64,000 nucleotides of DNA from Dillenia suffruticosa (Eukaryota > Streptophyta > Magnoliopsida > Dilleniales > Dilleniaceae), in assembly GCA_033439265.1 (NCBI GenBank), contig JAVTVX010000001.1:19610608-19674607 (forward strand), written 5' to 3'. Of this stretch, positions 46,701-60,929 are shown piece by piece. Made by a program: the position numbers and the translations under genes. Every line of letters begins with the position of its first letter. The stretch's first letter is position 1. The notes under the pieces were generated by a model. The model was not told the DNA's origin, ran no database searches, and saw only the letters and a list, made by a program, of their open reading frames with translations.

Positions 46701-47879
46701 ATCTTTTACCCCTACTGATATGTCATGTCATAGGCGCGGTTCTTGCACTCTGAACCATGAAATAAATCCACAACAACAAATAATTTCCCACGAAAAAAGT
46801 TTCTTCTAGCACAATTTGTCCCAGCCTAAAAATATTCAATGGAAACACAAAAGGATAGAAGGTTCAAATGTGACAGCTGGTGATGGAATTTAATTTGTCC
46901 TCTTAGAAAGAACAAGGAGGCACAATGTCATGAATTTATCAGAAGAAAACATGCTCTCTGTCTAATTATCTGGAAGGTGCTCCAAGAAGCTAGCAAAAGC
47001 CCGATCTTCCAATGGACTTACCCTCTTAACCTTGCACTTCAGTCTAATTCTTGTTGAAGTTAATGAAGATTACTCCATTGAACAAAGGGTATTTGAGGAG
47101 AAGATGACAATTAAAACAATGCAGGGCATGTTGGTTGCATTTACTCCATTGAAGGAAAAAAAGGCTTAAGAGTAACCACTTTTCGCATAAAGAACTGTGA
47201 TGAGAGAAAAATGAGGCTTGTCTTGTACCCGACGACACGGCAGACATGAAAGTAAGGGCAATCAAATGATGATCACAGTTTGAGTTGCATAATGAGAAAT
47301 CACGGTAGCAAAATTCTAGTCTATTCCACTGAATATATGGGTCTCCACAAATGAAAAGAAAGATAAAGCTGTAATCTCCAATTGGGCACATATGATATCA
47401 GGGTTCTAGTTACTCAAGAATCGCTCACAAAGAATGCAACTTAGAAAAAAATGACGAAAAGTTGAAGGGGGGGGGGGAATTCCTTAATCTGGGACTACCC
47501 TACACTTTCAGAGGTTGGTAGCTCCGTAAAAAATGCAATCAGATCATTAACTGCACCAAAAACTTCTAAACAGAAGTATTAAATTTCTACCCACATGTCC
47601 GAATTGGGCGCACATTACGCAGGGTTCTTGAAACTTTAAATAAACTACACAGAATGAAGCAAAAGATGAAAAGTTGAGGGAAAGATTCGTTAATCTGGGA
47701 CTAACCTAAACATTCATACGTCGATACCTCCTTAAAAAATGCACCCAGATCATTAAACGCACGGAAAACTTGTAAACAAAAGTAATAAATTTCTACCCAC
47801 ATGTCTGAACCTATGCTAGTTCATTTTCGCACTTTTAGATAACTAATGATCACTAGATAGATGATTCAATGATGTGATC

Positions 47880-47917
<38 letters not shown>

Positions 47918-48130
47918 GAAATGTGAGAGAACAATTCAAAATTGGCAGAGTAATTGGAAACCAAAATTGAGAGTAGGGAAAGAGTGAAAAATGGGAAGGG
48001 AAGGGAACAACCTTTTCGAGGGCTTTAACCTCGACGATAGTACGGGTGTCGAGAGCCATTAGACTGTCTTTGATCGCCTTGCGAGTTCTTGTGGGGTTTT
48101 AGGTCTTGTCTTGAAGAATGAGAACGACAT
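40741..48130 (-). CDS. MO25-like protein, 11 exons, with two 1-base deletions (possibly a pseudogene)
   Basis: MO25 (CAB39) is a helical-repeat scaffold that activates STE20-type kinases. Plant members act in growth and cell polarity. Exons, in gene order: 48012-48130, 46143-46307, 45945-46063, 45033-45107, 43715-43807, 43549-43608, 43216-43281, 43022-43120, 41967-42011, 40905-41007, 40741-40829. Family words: MSFSFFKTRPKTPQE, LSGDGETEPNVDQVLQLALE, HCWSILLKQK, ELFFKYVELPNFDVASDAF, SPNYVTRRQSLK, DSSKNIQISAFHIFK and VFVANPNKP. All splice sites are good. Two bases are missing compared with the family: one near 48077 in exon 1 (stop after 21 codons) and one near 43726-43729 in exon 5. An internal ATG at 48059 restores the frame only until exon 5. 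Real loss or sequence error is undecided. Confidence 0.88.
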
Positions 48131-48182
48131 GATACCTTCTTCTTCTTCTTCACCGGACCGAAAGCTTTATTTCGCTTCGCCG

Positions 48183-48215
<33 letters not shown>

Positions 48216-50054
48216 ACACTTTGTCTTTCGCCGGAGATACGTGGAAAAGGCCTATGGGGTTCGCCGACTTGGAATCATTTCAAAGTCCCCTCCCGGTCCC
48301 ACTTCCTCTTCGTCTCCCTGAAAACCGTAATTTCCGATTTTTACTTCTCTACCCATTTTGCATTTTTCTTACCTCATATTTTTCTTTTTTTAGAAATTAC
48401 CCTTTTTTAAAAAATTGGAAAAACATTAGCCAAAAACTAAATAAACTCATGATTTATTTTAAGATGCTTTAAATATTTTTAATAATTCTGATGGGCTATC
48501 TAACACTGTCTTCCTTCTTCACTCAGATTTAGGACCATCGATATCAGAGTTATAAAAAATATTTTAATAATTCAAAATTATTTTAAAATGTGAGAATTAC
48601 TCTATTTATTTTTCACTTATTTTGTGAATTTTTTTATTGCTCTTATTTTTTATATTCTTATTTCTTGGGAAATATGTATTAAAGCAAAATCTCGTCAATA
48701 CTTTAAAATTATCCTTTTAAATAATTATTCTTTGAACGAAATTCATTGTTATTCATTTTATATAATTGGATTTTTTTATACGACTCCTCAATCATGGTGA
48801 GCAGTGAATTGAGGTCGATCGGTTGGAATAATTTCTGCAAGAGGAAGGGCAACGTTTGCAGTCTATCAACGATATTCTATCATATTTTTTTGAATTGAAT
48901 GATTGAATATTCTATATTTTAATAAAAAATTTTGAGTTCGAATTCTAAAAATTAAAAAAAAAAATGATTGAAAAACCCAGATTCTAAAATATGTTATATA
49001 ATACTCAAACTGAATTAATTAAAAAAATAACAACATTCTCATCGACTAGAGATTAGGTAAGACCATAGCAAAAAACGAAAAAGGAGGAGAAGTGAGAGAG
49101 AGGGAAAGAGATTCCTCCATCCTTTCTCATTGTTGAAATTTCTCATTTATTTATGAAATTTATTTGGGTTGATAAACATATCTATCGATATTTAATTAGT
49201 TCAATAATTATGTATTTATATTTTTTAAGTAAAATTATAAATTAATATTATATATGAAGAAAATAAAAATGGATAAAATTTATTTTTTAAGAATTTAATC
49301 TGATTTAAACTATTATCGGATACTTATTCATAAAAAATCCATATTTAAATCTTAGACAAATGATGAAATGAATTTGAACGAAGCACTATTCAAAAGAGAA
49401 CAACAATCAAACAAATTGAAAAAAAAAATCAAAACATGATTTAAATTTATTATCGAAGATGATGGTTTTAAAATTGTAATTATAAATGCAAGTGGATAAA
49501 CAAAATTTAAGTCATGACAATGTAATATCGATAGAAAATTAGAAATATTTATAAGAGATTACAAAATAAGAATTATTATATTAGTTATTAAGATTAATAA
49601 AAATCGTAAAAAATCGTAATAAGTTGCTTAAGAAAATCAAGACTAGATTCGGGTTGATATTAATTAATTTTTTAATAAAAATTATTGATAATGATCATTT
49701 TAAATTTTGTGTAAGGTAAGATTTTATATTTTAAACACAATAATAAAACATTATATAATTAAACGACTTAAATTTCTTGGACAAGTCAAGTCTAGTGACA
49801 TATATGACCTTATCACTAGGAAAGAGACGCCCACAAGTCCAAGGATATATTCGACAATTCACTAAGGAATGTAAAATGACAATTTCACCCCTCGACGTCA
49901 CCAATAAAAGAAAAATCAAGCGCCTCATCCATGGTTTTAATGTCCCTGACCCGACTCAATCGCCGACTACAGATCCTCTCTCTCTCTCTCTCTCCCTTCT
50001 TCCCCCCCCCAAAAAAAGGACTCTCCTCTCTCGCTCCGTCTCTCTCAGATATCA
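48131..50054. other. Divergent intergenic region between MO25-like and FBL4-type genes
   Basis: CT repeats lie near both starts (48187-48214 and 49978-49994), probably in the two leaders. The centre is AT-rich without a recognised feature. A C9A7 tract lies at 50002-50017. Confidence 0.5.
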
Positions 50055-53000
50055 ATGCGAAGATCTAAAATCCGAAACCAAGATCGCATCAACTCGATCT
50101 TACCAGACGAATTGATCCTCGAAATCTTCCGTCGCATCGGAGACAAGTTGAGCCGCGACGCTTGCGCTCTCGCCTGCAAGCGGTGGCGCCACCTCGAGCG
50201 GCTCAGCCGTGAAACTATCCGCCTCGGCGCCTCTGCCTGCCCCGACGCCTTGGCTAAGTTATTGGTTCGGCAATTCGTCAATGTTAGAAACATTTTCATC
50301 GACGAAAGACTCCCCATTTCCCACCCAATTCAGGTCGTGAGTTTTCCCAATTTTCTTTTTAAATCATACAGTATTTCATTTGCAATTTGCAATTGAATTT
50401 CTGGGGTTTTAAATTTTTATGTTAATTTTGGTTGAGAACATCAAAAAAACAGATTTTTAGTTAATTTTGGCATTCCTGATAATTTTTATTTTTTTTATAA
50501 TGTCTGACTAAAATTAGTTTTGATTGGCAAGGATCATAGACTTATATTCCAATTTTTCAATTGAGCTTCTGGGGTTTAAATTTTTTTAAATTTTGATGGA
50601 GAAAATCCAGAAGCAGATTGTTGATTAGTCTTCTACTTCATGTGCTTGCTGCATTTTTTGCTGTGTAAAATTGTTTCTTAGAATCTTTAAAATGATGGAT
50701 CGATCAGTGCCAAGTGGGCCAGATTTGCATCTAAGGTTGTCTGGGATTAGGGTAATAATTAGCAAAAATTAATAAAATATACAATTTTTGTGATAATTAG
50801 ACTAGTCAAAAGCTGCCCCATAACAGTTGATGTAAAACGTAGAAAACAACAGTCCGTTTATAAAAGTTTAGGTTAAGTTCAGTTGAGATTAAGTAAAATT
50901 ATAAATGCATTTATATGATGATATTTTTGGTTATTTTTATAGGAAGATTTGGCTTTTATTTGTAAAATCCTATGTTTCCTAAAAAAAAAGAAATTATTTG
51001 CTTCAGAAATTGAGGGCCTTTTTGTGGTACCAAGAGCTTCTCTCTTGATATGAGGTCTTGAAATTAAATCCTTACCCCCTCGGGCAATGTAATCCTTTGT
51101 AAACCCCCTCCCCCCCCCCCCCCAAAAAAAAAGAAAAGTAAAATAGAAATAAGTTAAATACAAGTTAAAGCAAAGTAGGTTTCCCAAATGGACCATGTAT
51201 CAAAATCAAAATCATACTTAAAACTGATGGGTCTATCAATTTGAAATGGAAAATGAATGTTTTTTGGTTCAGAACACACAAAAACAGATTTATGTTTAAT
51301 CTACCATTTTTCATGCTTGCAATGTGAAGACTGATAGATTCACTATCTTTTTGTTTATGTGTATGTCAATAAAGTAAATTTTGGAGCAGCTTGGTTTAGT
51401 ATTCTGATTTTCTTGATTTTGAATCATTATGGCTTGAATTTTAGCTTTGAAAGTGTCATACATGAAATATGAATCACTATTCATGATCAACTTGTGGATA
51501 TATGCTGGGAAAGATTTTATGACTTGCTAGTAATATGTTTTGGTTTGATCCTACAAAAGGTTTTCACATAAGTTTTGTTTGTAGGGATTGTCTTAACTGT
51601 ACATGAATTGCAAGACATCATTTCTACTACATTTTTGGGCAGGTCTAAAGATGTGGCAATTTCATTGTTTATTATGCTTGCATCAATGTGGTCTTGGATT
51701 TATGAAATTTAAATGTAACAGATGTTCCCCTTTTCATTATTTTTAACTCATTGTTTGTGTGATTGGATAGTGCTATGTCGTAATTAAGATAACTGCTTAA
51801 AATACTGTTGTGAATGGACTTTTCATAAGTAACAGTCCAGCCCTCTCTCTAGTTTAGAAACCACAGAGAAGTTCGGTTTCCTTGTTAAATCCTCCTGCTT
51901 CTTTCAATCCTGAGATCAATCAAACGTTTCTAGACATTTAATTTGTGAAAAATTGAATTATGTAAATACAGTAAATTTGGATTTTGATATTTGACCATTC
52001 ATTTATTAATTTATGTGGCGTTTGCAAAAAAAGGAACCAATGGAAAGGAAGAGAGCTGACAACATGAGCAGAGCTCTGGCAGCTATATTTATATATATTA
52101 TCTCCTTTTATCTTCTATAAGATTTGTTAGTTTAGGTTTTTTCACCGGACATACTCCGATACAACTCATGAGATTCGTGGCTTTTTTCCATTTTTTGTCT
52201 TCTTTTTTCAATTTATGCGAAGATAGTGATAGTCTTGTACCTTTTCAACTGTGTAGGGAAGAAGACATGGCAACGATCAATCTGCACTTTCATCTCTCAA
52301 GCTTCATTTTATGACTGATGAGAAAACTGGGTCTGAAGAAAATGAACTGGAACCATGCTATCTGTCAGATGCTGGATTGACTGCTGTTGCTGAAGGCTTC
52401 ACAAAGCTAGAGAAGTTGAGTCTTATCTGGTGCTCCAATGTGACGAGTGAGGGGTTAAAATCTGTAGCTGAGAAGTGTAGATCGTTGAGGTCTTTGGATT
52501 TACAGGTATCATACTGTAATTGAAACTAACTACAGATTTTATAACCAATGTCATTATATTTTGGTATGGGTGAGGTCTCCTGCAGTTTCTGTGATTTTGT
52601 AAAATCGAGGACTTTTTTTCGGGATTTTGGGGCATCGTACTTATGAATGTCTCTATTGGACTGTTACTTTAGGGATTTTGCTGGTTGTCTTTCTCTTTAG
52701 TTTTTCCTCTTGCTCCCTCCTAGTTAGTGTAATGCCATCTTTTCTTGATGTCAAAGTGTGCCCAGTCACCTACCAATGCAAATGATTACTAGGATCTAAG
52801 ATTTACTGTTTGTGCATGGTTGATCTTTTTATTTCTTTTCTATGTAAGTGCTAAATTTGAAAAAATATTTGAAGGGTGTACCAGAAGATTAAGGGGGGAA
52901 AAAAGAATTCTATCAAGACTTGAGTTTTTTCATGTATTTATCGAATAGAATGAACCTTGTTATCTAAGTATCATAAAAATATTGTGGGAATAATTTGGAT

Positions 53001-56000
53001 GATCCCCACAAAAAAATGATAAAATAAAATAAGTGTTGCATGCTAGCCTGCTTTTGATTTCATGCATTACCTCCTGCTTCCTTTCTCTAATATTCTCAAG
53101 GACATACACTCCCATTCATATGCGCCTGCATCTCATCCTTTCACAATGTGTGATGACCTCTCATAAGATGATTGGCCCTTGGCTTTTGTTAGCTTGCCTT
53201 TTTGGGCTATTGAAGCCCCTGATGAATGATCAATATCAATCTCAGACCAAGTCTAGCATGCTACTCTATCTATAGGATCAGCAGGTTTTACATGGTATTC
53301 CATCCTAGTCTATAAGTAAACCTAAAGGCTGGCTGGTTCTTGGTGACTAGATTATATTGTTCTTTTGGCCCTCTAGCTTCAAACTAATGTTTTATTGTCC
53401 CAGATATTTTAAGTGATGATAGACTTGTGTGGGTTATTTCTTTTGGTTCTTGGTCTCATAGTACTTTTGCTACTTGTGCTCTATATATTTCCTTTCTAGC
53501 TCTATTTTATGTGTTGGTTCTGATATAACATGTGGAGTGGCTGAACCTTTCTTCCTTTTGCTTTTCCTTTATGTGCATTTGTTAGTGTATGAAGTGCACT
53601 GCCTAGGTTTTTACCTATGGTTTCCATACAGGGTTGCTATGTTGGAGATCAGGGTCTTGCAGCTGTTGGGGAATGTTGCAAGCAACTTGAAGAGTTAAAT
53701 CTACGATTCTGTGAAGGTTTAACTGATGGGGGTCTGACTGAACTAGCCCTTGTAGGTGGAAAATCTTTAAAAGCTCTTAGTATTGCGGCTTGTGCAAGAA
53801 TAACTGATGTATCACTTAAGGCAGTTGCATCTCATTGCAAGTCTCTTGAGAGCCTGTCGTTGGACTCAGATTGCATCAACAATGAAGGAATCGTAGCGGT
53901 TGCTGAAGGATGTCCTCTTTTGAAAGTTTTAAAACTACAATGTATAAATGCCACAGATGAGGCTTTGAATGCTGTGGGAGTTTCCTGTTTATCTTTGGAG
54001 TTGCTGGCCCTGTATAGTTTCCAGAAATTTACAGACAAGTCAGTTTTCTTTTTGATTGATTAACTTTTAAGTTCTTATTCTGCATCTTGAAAACTATTTT
54101 GTAACATCCTGAAAAGTTACGTTTGTCTACTTGTTTAATTTTTGTTATATTGTATAAATGCCTCTGCTGCACTAGTAGATGCAGCAGTATTCATTCATTC
54201 TTCTATATCTTAAGTATGCATTTTGTTTTCAAAACCTGGGGAAAAAAAATAAAAGAAGAAAAATTTGGGCCTTGGAGCCTTCGAGACTTGTTTCACTCTT
54301 TTGATTGCAGAGTCTCAAGGAGTGTTATTTCTGCATCTGAATTATGTAAGGATACCTGTTGAAACACTTAGTGGTAATTGAATTCCTAGGTAATAATGTA
54401 AAGGGTTTCTTGGTTGATTCTATCTTAGTCAAAGGTGCTTTGGGCTCATCTGGGTGCTCAAGGTGATACGCCAATTCCTTACAGGGCTTCTGGCAGGGCA
54501 CCTTTATAGAGATGCTTGCCTTTTTTGCCAGGACCCAAGCTGTAAAAATTTAAATTTATCAAGTTATCTTTTGAGGCTTTTTTATTTTTATTTCTCCCCC
54601 ATTTTACTTTTTAACCTACTTTCGGTCTTGCTATATCATCTTCCTTAGTTATTTCCTTTTCTTGTGCATTTTCTTTTAATCTCTTTCCTCTTCCTCCCCA
54701 CCCCAAAGAAGAAGATTGAAAAAGAAAAAAGAACATTCATGTTGTGTTTATTATGCTTCTTCTATATATTGTTGGATTCTTGAGAATTAAGTAGATTGAG
54801 ACTATAACTTGGGAAAGATTTTTTGGGTTATAGTAAAGATTAAATGATGATATACAACTCTATTGCAATGGATGTCTAGGTTTACAAGTGATTTGTTTTT
54901 GTAAGATAGAAATTTTCATATATAAATGCTTCATTTCACTTAGATGAGCATCTAGAGCAGGTGATTGGGGGGTGGTTCCTTATGCCTCGAGGGCACCTTG
55001 CATCTTTAACAGCACTATTGCTTCTTTCTCTAACAGCTAGTAGAGTGACATGTAGTAAACCATGCTTAGTGTGAGAAGATGTTGTGGATTAGGGGCCACA
55101 TTGGCTCATTCACACGCAAATTTGTATACTCTCTCAAATGCCAATATCAAGAATCTTCTGGGGACATTGTCAACGGAGCTCACTTGATTTATTTGCTTGA
55201 GTGTGGCTAAATTTTTGTATACATTTTCAGGAGTCTTTATGGCATAGCCAATGGTTGTAAAAAGTTGAAGAACCTCACTCTAAGTGATTGCTATTTCTTG
55301 AGTGACAAAGGCTTGGAAGCAATTGCAATTGGGTGCAGTGAACTTACTCATCTTGAAGTTAATGGCTGTCACAATATTGGCACACTTGGCTTGGAGTCCA
55401 TTGGAAGATCTTGCATGTATGTTTGCTTTATTGGCTTATTCTATGCATTGTGAATTTAAGTTCAATAGCTCGCTAATGCCCCTGTTCTTGAGGTGTTTCT
55501 TACTTTGGGTTTTGTTTGTTTGTGTGATGTATATATTTATCTTATTTTGCTGGAAAGATTTATCTCTTGCTGCTGAGCATTTTAAGAAGCGTCCAATGAC
55601 ATGTACATAAGTTTGGGAAGTGGGGGTGTGTTAGGAAACATGGCAAATATGGTTTCTTCTGGTTCCATGATTTTTTTTCTTCATAAGATGAAAAAGATGT
55701 TTTAAATGGCCCATGGTGGCTCTGAAAGCAAGTCGCACACAAGAAAAAGAGTATCCACTTACAAAATTTCAAGAAGCATGAAACTTCAAGGATCTAAGTC
55801 AACCATGCAAGATATGGACGAGAGATTTTTCTCTTCATCAAGAATTTTACAGTTCCTCTCTAGGTCGTTAATTTATCAGTAATAGATCTAGACATGACAT
55901 AGAAATGTTTAACTCGCTTCTCTTTCATATCAAAAGAGGGTAAAAGAAGTTACTTGAAAAGGCCCCAAATCCATCAGCTTCCTGCTTCATCTATGCTGAA

Positions 56001-58828
56001 GAAGCATTGATTCAAGTAACTTCCCCTTTTCTGCAGAAAGCCAAAAAAAAAAAAAAAAAAAAAAAATCCCCCTTTGCTAGTTATATAGTGAGTCATAACC
56101 TTTTTCTTGGAGGTCTTTCTATAAAAGAAAGCAACTTCTGAAGGGGGATCAACCTCCTATATCACCTTTTTGTGGAAATGAATCCTGCCAGCTGTTTACT
56201 CATTTCCCCAGATCCTTCTATTGACATTATGCTCAATGCATGTAGATTTGAAAATAAGTCCTTTAGCAGAAAAGAGCTTGACTTATAAATATATTTGTAC
56301 ATATGCATGTGCTTTGGTGATCGCTTGGATGCATACGTACAGGCATATGTATACTCCTAAGTTCTGAGTTGCATGCTTATGGAATTGCATTCGTGACTGT
56401 TTGTTGACCATATAATGAGAACTATGAGTTTGACAGCTGGAACAATTCAAGAAAAGAAATGCAGAAATGTGCCTAGGTGATCACTTGGATGCATACATAC
56501 AGGCATATGTATACTCCTAAGTTCTGAGTTGCATGCTACTGGAATTGCACCTGTGACTGTTTGTCGACTATATAATGAGAACTATGAATTTGACAGCTGG
56601 AACAATTCAAGAAAAGAAATGCAGAAATGATTGCAATGGACAAAACATGCATCCATAAAGATGATGACTTTATTTCATTTTGTAGATATTAATATGTTAA
56701 TGAGAGAGGGAAGGGATGATCCTTCTTTTTGTGACTACCAGATCGAAGGATGTAGGTTGGGAGGGGAGGGCAAAAATGTCCCACTCAATTGGCAATGTAG
56801 AGTTTGTTCTTGGAGAGAGGCTATAGATGAGATGGAACCTCTTGTTTCTTACAATGTAGCTCTTTGGGATTGTTTTGCTAAATTCTTTGGGCCACTGATT
56901 TTTGTCCAGAGTACTTCTGGCAAGGGGTCTTTAATGGGCCGAGTTCTGTGGTGGTATTGCAGTTTGAAGCAGTGAATGTTCACCAAATGTGTTCATGATC
57001 GAAGCTTAGAGCATTCCTCTATGGGCTATTACATGGTGCAAAAGTTTACCGATCAAAAAAAAAAAAAGAAAAAAGAAAAGAAAAAAATCCAGAGGCTTAG
57101 ACCTTGGATATGGTTATCTTGTGAGGAATTTCTTTAAGGGAACTTGATCTAATTTATCATGATCAGGACAGCTAAGTGGTGTATTGCATAGTGATTCTTT
57201 GTGTTGTACCTGGAATGTTTTAACCGATTGTTTCAATAGTCTGTCTGATCTGTGAAAGCTTTGATTAATCCCATAAAAGATAAACCTTTGGCAATTCTAT
57301 TGCAGGCATCTTTCAGAATTGGCTCTGTTTTACTGCCAAAGGATTTCTAATTCTGCTCTCCTTGAAATTGGAAGAGGCTGCAAATTCTTACAAGCTCTTT
57401 ACCTGGTGGATTGTTCAAACATTGGAGATGATGGCATTTGCAGTATAGCTATGGGATGTAGGAACTTAAAACGGCTACATGTCCGTCGATGTTATGAGGT
57501 ACTACTTTCTCTCTTCTAGTTGTATTGCTTAATTCACTTCCTTAGGAGCTCATAAATATTTTATATGTGGTTGGAAAATTAAAATGGGAGGTAGCCATAG
57601 GCCTTGAGACCTCATTATCATATTTAAAGCAAAATGGCCTTCCAAACACCAAGTCCATGTAACATCTAGTTGAGCTATCCATTTGCCTTTTGTATCCATG
57701 ATATGTTGAGCATGGCCAACATCCTCCATTGATTGTCCACCTTCACTAGAAATCTCTTCAATCATTGTGTAACAGAGTCCTTTTAAATGTGTTGGTGGAT
57801 GTGATAGCAAGTTGTCTGCCACAAGTTGTTGCCTCATAAGACTGGAGTGAACTAAATGGTACTTGAAGATCCTGTTGACTGTGGACAACCTCTTTGGAGT
57901 ATTTTCCAAGTTATCATGGAGCAGAAACAGGAAAAGAGGCATGAATTACAGTTGAATTTTTATTCTTTTGTTGGCTATACTAATACTTATTTTCCTCTTC
58001 TGGCAGATCGGAAATAAGGGTATAATAGCCATTGGCGAAAATTGTAAATTTCTCACAGATCTTAGCCTCCGGTTCTGTGATAGGTATCCTGCTGTAAGCA
58101 ACCTCTTTATTACAGATTATAAATGTGCTTCTTTAATTGCTTTGCTGACACAAGCTCCATGCTTACAATGATCTTTCCATTGTGTGATCAATAGGGTAGG
58201 AGATGAGGCCCTTGTTGCCATTGGTCAGGGTTGCTCCCTGCACCAGTTAAATGTTAGTGGATGTCATCAGATTGGTGATGCTGGAATTATAGCCATAGCA
58301 AGAGGCTGCCCTGAACTCAGTTATCTTGATGTGAGCGTTCTTCAGGTGTGGCTTCTCTCTTTCTCAAAAAGAAATGAAAAGTAAACAAAAGTGCTCATAG
58401 AAAAACAATATATTTCCATGCTTCTTGCCCAAATTGTTGTTAAGAGATCATAACATCTTAGCCAGAATGTGGGAATCCAACCATTATATTGTAGAAGTAT
58501 TTTGACATTTCCTTTTCTTCTCTCTTTAAAGAATCTGGGGGACATGGCAATGAATGAGCTTGGTGAAGGCTGCCCATTACTCAAGGACATAGTTCTGTCA
58601 CATTGCCATCAAATAACTGATGTTGGTCTGGCTCATCTTGTTAGAAAATGCACGGCACTCGAATCCTGTCACTTGGTTTACTGCCCTAACATTACTTCAG
58701 CTGGAGTTGCCACTCTGATTTCTGGCTGTGCCAATATAAAGAAAGTCTTAGTCGAGAAATGGAAAGTAAGCGAAAGGACAAAAAGGAGAGCTGGTACCAT
58801 TCTTTCATATCTTTGCATCGACCTTTAG
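50055..58828 (+). CDS. FBL4: F-box/LRR-repeat protein 4 (FBL4 type), 612 aa
   Basis: A putative SCF substrate receptor. Eight exons: 50055-50333, 52257-52505, 53632-54038, 55231-55416, 57306-57498, 58007-58083, 58195-58345, 58532-58828. They total 1839 bp and all phases agree. The F-box is near residues 12-45 (LPDELILEIFRRIGDKLSRD, ACKRWRHLERL). It is followed by about 16 cysteine-containing LRRs of the AMN1/FBL class, e.g. CYVGDQGLAAVGECCKQLEE, LNLRFCEGLTD and NVSGCHQIGDAGIIAIARGC. The C-terminus VEKWKVSERTKRRAGTILSY then LCIDL matches Arabidopsis FBL4 (At4g15475) as I recall it. No breaks. The ligase target is not known to me. Introns are long; intron 4 (about 1.9 kb) holds a 160-bp tandem repeat. 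Confidence 0.95.
56311..56629. repeat. Two-copy tandem repeat of 160 bp in FBL4 intron 4
   Basis: The copies 56311-56470 and 56471-56629 both carry 'ggcatatgtatactcctaag', 'ttctgagttgcatgct' and 'gctggaacaattcaagaaaa'. They differ at about a dozen bases, so the duplication is not brand new. Confidence 0.9.
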
Positions 58829-60720
58829 ATCCTTAGATTCTTCATGTCAAATGCACAGAATGCTAACCATCAATGTTTCTCTGGTCACATAGGACGGCAG
58901 CTGGATGTTAATATTTTCCTGTGTATTAAACTTGTTATTTATGTTTTATGTAGTGCAAATGTTGTCATAGGGGTGTCCTTGGAAGTGAATAAACGTTGCT
59001 CAGTTTATACTTGAATAATAACTGGGCTCATCAGTATGATTTTCTGCCTTTTGTAAAATGTTTCTCATTCCCTTTAGTCTTTGTCTTGTCCGAGAACTTC
59101 TTGACAACATTAGCTTGAAGAAGATATCATAGAAAGAGAAACTCTATTTAAGTGATTTTTTGTTTTCCATACCGGAACCACTAGTGCCACCAGCCTAAAT
59201 AGCCTATGGTCAAGTGGTATTCTTTCCTTTAGTAAATTATGGATTGTATGAAAAATGTATGATTCTTTTGGAAGTACAATTATATTTTGTCGAAAATTTT
59301 GTTCATTGTGCTTGGGAGAGAGCTTGTTCTCAGATGCTTTCACATGGTACATGATCATGAGAGAGTAATAATTTTTCCTGTTATTTGTTTGTTTATTTAT
59401 TATGATAAATACATTGAAATGATAACAATATCATTTTTAAGCCTGAAAAAGGATTTTATTTCCAGAATATTTGCTCTTCCATCGAAGCCTTAACAAGTGA
59501 TGCGACCTTGTCTTAGAGGCCTATATTTCTTTTGCTCCACCCCCTCCACCTAAACAAAAGAGAGAAAAAAGAGAGGGAGGGTGAGGGGAGGGGGGAACAA
59601 TCCCAATTGCATTGATGATGGTTAGTAATCTGAATATGATTCAAAATCTTATTTTTTGATTTTTCATCATTGAGGACAGTGATGTTTTCAAACGGGGAAG
59701 TATTGTAATAATTATGATTAGTAATTAATCATATTTAAAAATATGTAATGACATTGAATATAATGATATTAGAATTCTTCTTTCTATTTATTGGTATTCT
59801 CTCTCTTTGGTGTCCCTAAGAGGACAGGCTGGTCATAATTTCTCTCATCTAATCTTAAAATTCAGGTTCGAATTCTTGTATAATAAAAAAAAATTCTCTC
59901 TCTCTTTCTTTCTCTCTCTCTTTCGCTTTTTATCTTTTATCACTTTTTAGAATTGTATTTATACACTCAAATTGCTACTAAGTGGGGTATCCATGAAACG
60001 AGATTTAGGAAAATAAGTTGCTTTTAGAATCATAGCATCTAAGAGTCCAAATTGTTCATTGGCCACCAACCTTGCTGAAGTTGTTCTCACAGCAATGGTC
60101 CAAACTCATCCAATTGATGCCTCTACCTTGCCCTTGTCCTAGAGCCCACCAGAACGAATTCATCGTCATACGCTCAATCTCCTCACAAAGGGGCACCAGC
60201 AGCAAAAGACCTTATCACATAGTTTGGATTTTTATTTTATTTTTTGGTATTAGTTTGGATTTTTATTTTATTTTTTGGTATTTGATTATCGATATTCCAG
60301 TTACTCGACTAATCAGATTCGAATATTATGGAAGTTAATATAGAAAGGAACTCTTCCGCGTCTATTTTTCATTTCCAAAAATTTAAACTCAAAATTTTAA
60401 TTAAACGAGTTTACTATATGCCGTTAAGACTCACAAAATGTTGATTGGGTTTGGGATTTGTTGGCCAAAGTATAAAGCCAACTACATCATCTTGTGTATG
60501 ATGTGATAGAAACCGGTAAAAAAAAAAAAAACCTAAAAAAACTGAATGAAAAGAGAATTAAATAAAATGAATTTTATATAATAATTTATATCTATATATT
60601 TTATAAATATTTTTATTGGATATGAAAGGTGTTCTTACTTGTTCAAGATTTTATAATATAATTATATGAATTATTACGTAAAATTCAATTTTCTTTTTTT
60701 ATTTTTTTACTATTGACTTA
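58829..60720. other. FBL4 3' region and intergenic
   Basis: FBL4 3' UTR probably to about 59000. A TC-rich stretch is at 59894-59930, just after a B-box-like 'aggttcgaattct' and an A-run that might be an old SINE end. A perfect 31-bp tandem repeat lies at 60221-60282. No gene. Confidence 0.5.
60221..60282. repeat. Perfect 31-bp tandem repeat, two copies
   Basis: Both copies begin AGTTTGGATTTTTATTTTAT and end GGTATT, with no differences. Confidence 0.95.
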
Positions 60721-60929
60721 TTTTAGCCTGGCCGAGCCCGCTCGGTGCCCAATGCACCCTTTAAGGCTTGTGGGGGCGGTGAGCATGTGAATAATGTGAA
60801 GAGCGCGCGCGCACGAGCAAAGAAAATGGTAGGGGAAAAACACTTGGAGCAAAACGGTACGTTTAGATTGGCAAAAACACAAGCACTTCCCTTCACTTGC
60901 TGCGCTGCGGGACTCGAAAATTCAAAGCA

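Noticed and set aside
56631-56975. Frame of 114 codons inside FBL4 intron 4, followed by an A-run at about 57056
   Set aside because: Protein not recognised. The A-run hints at a retroposed piece, but no target duplication was found.
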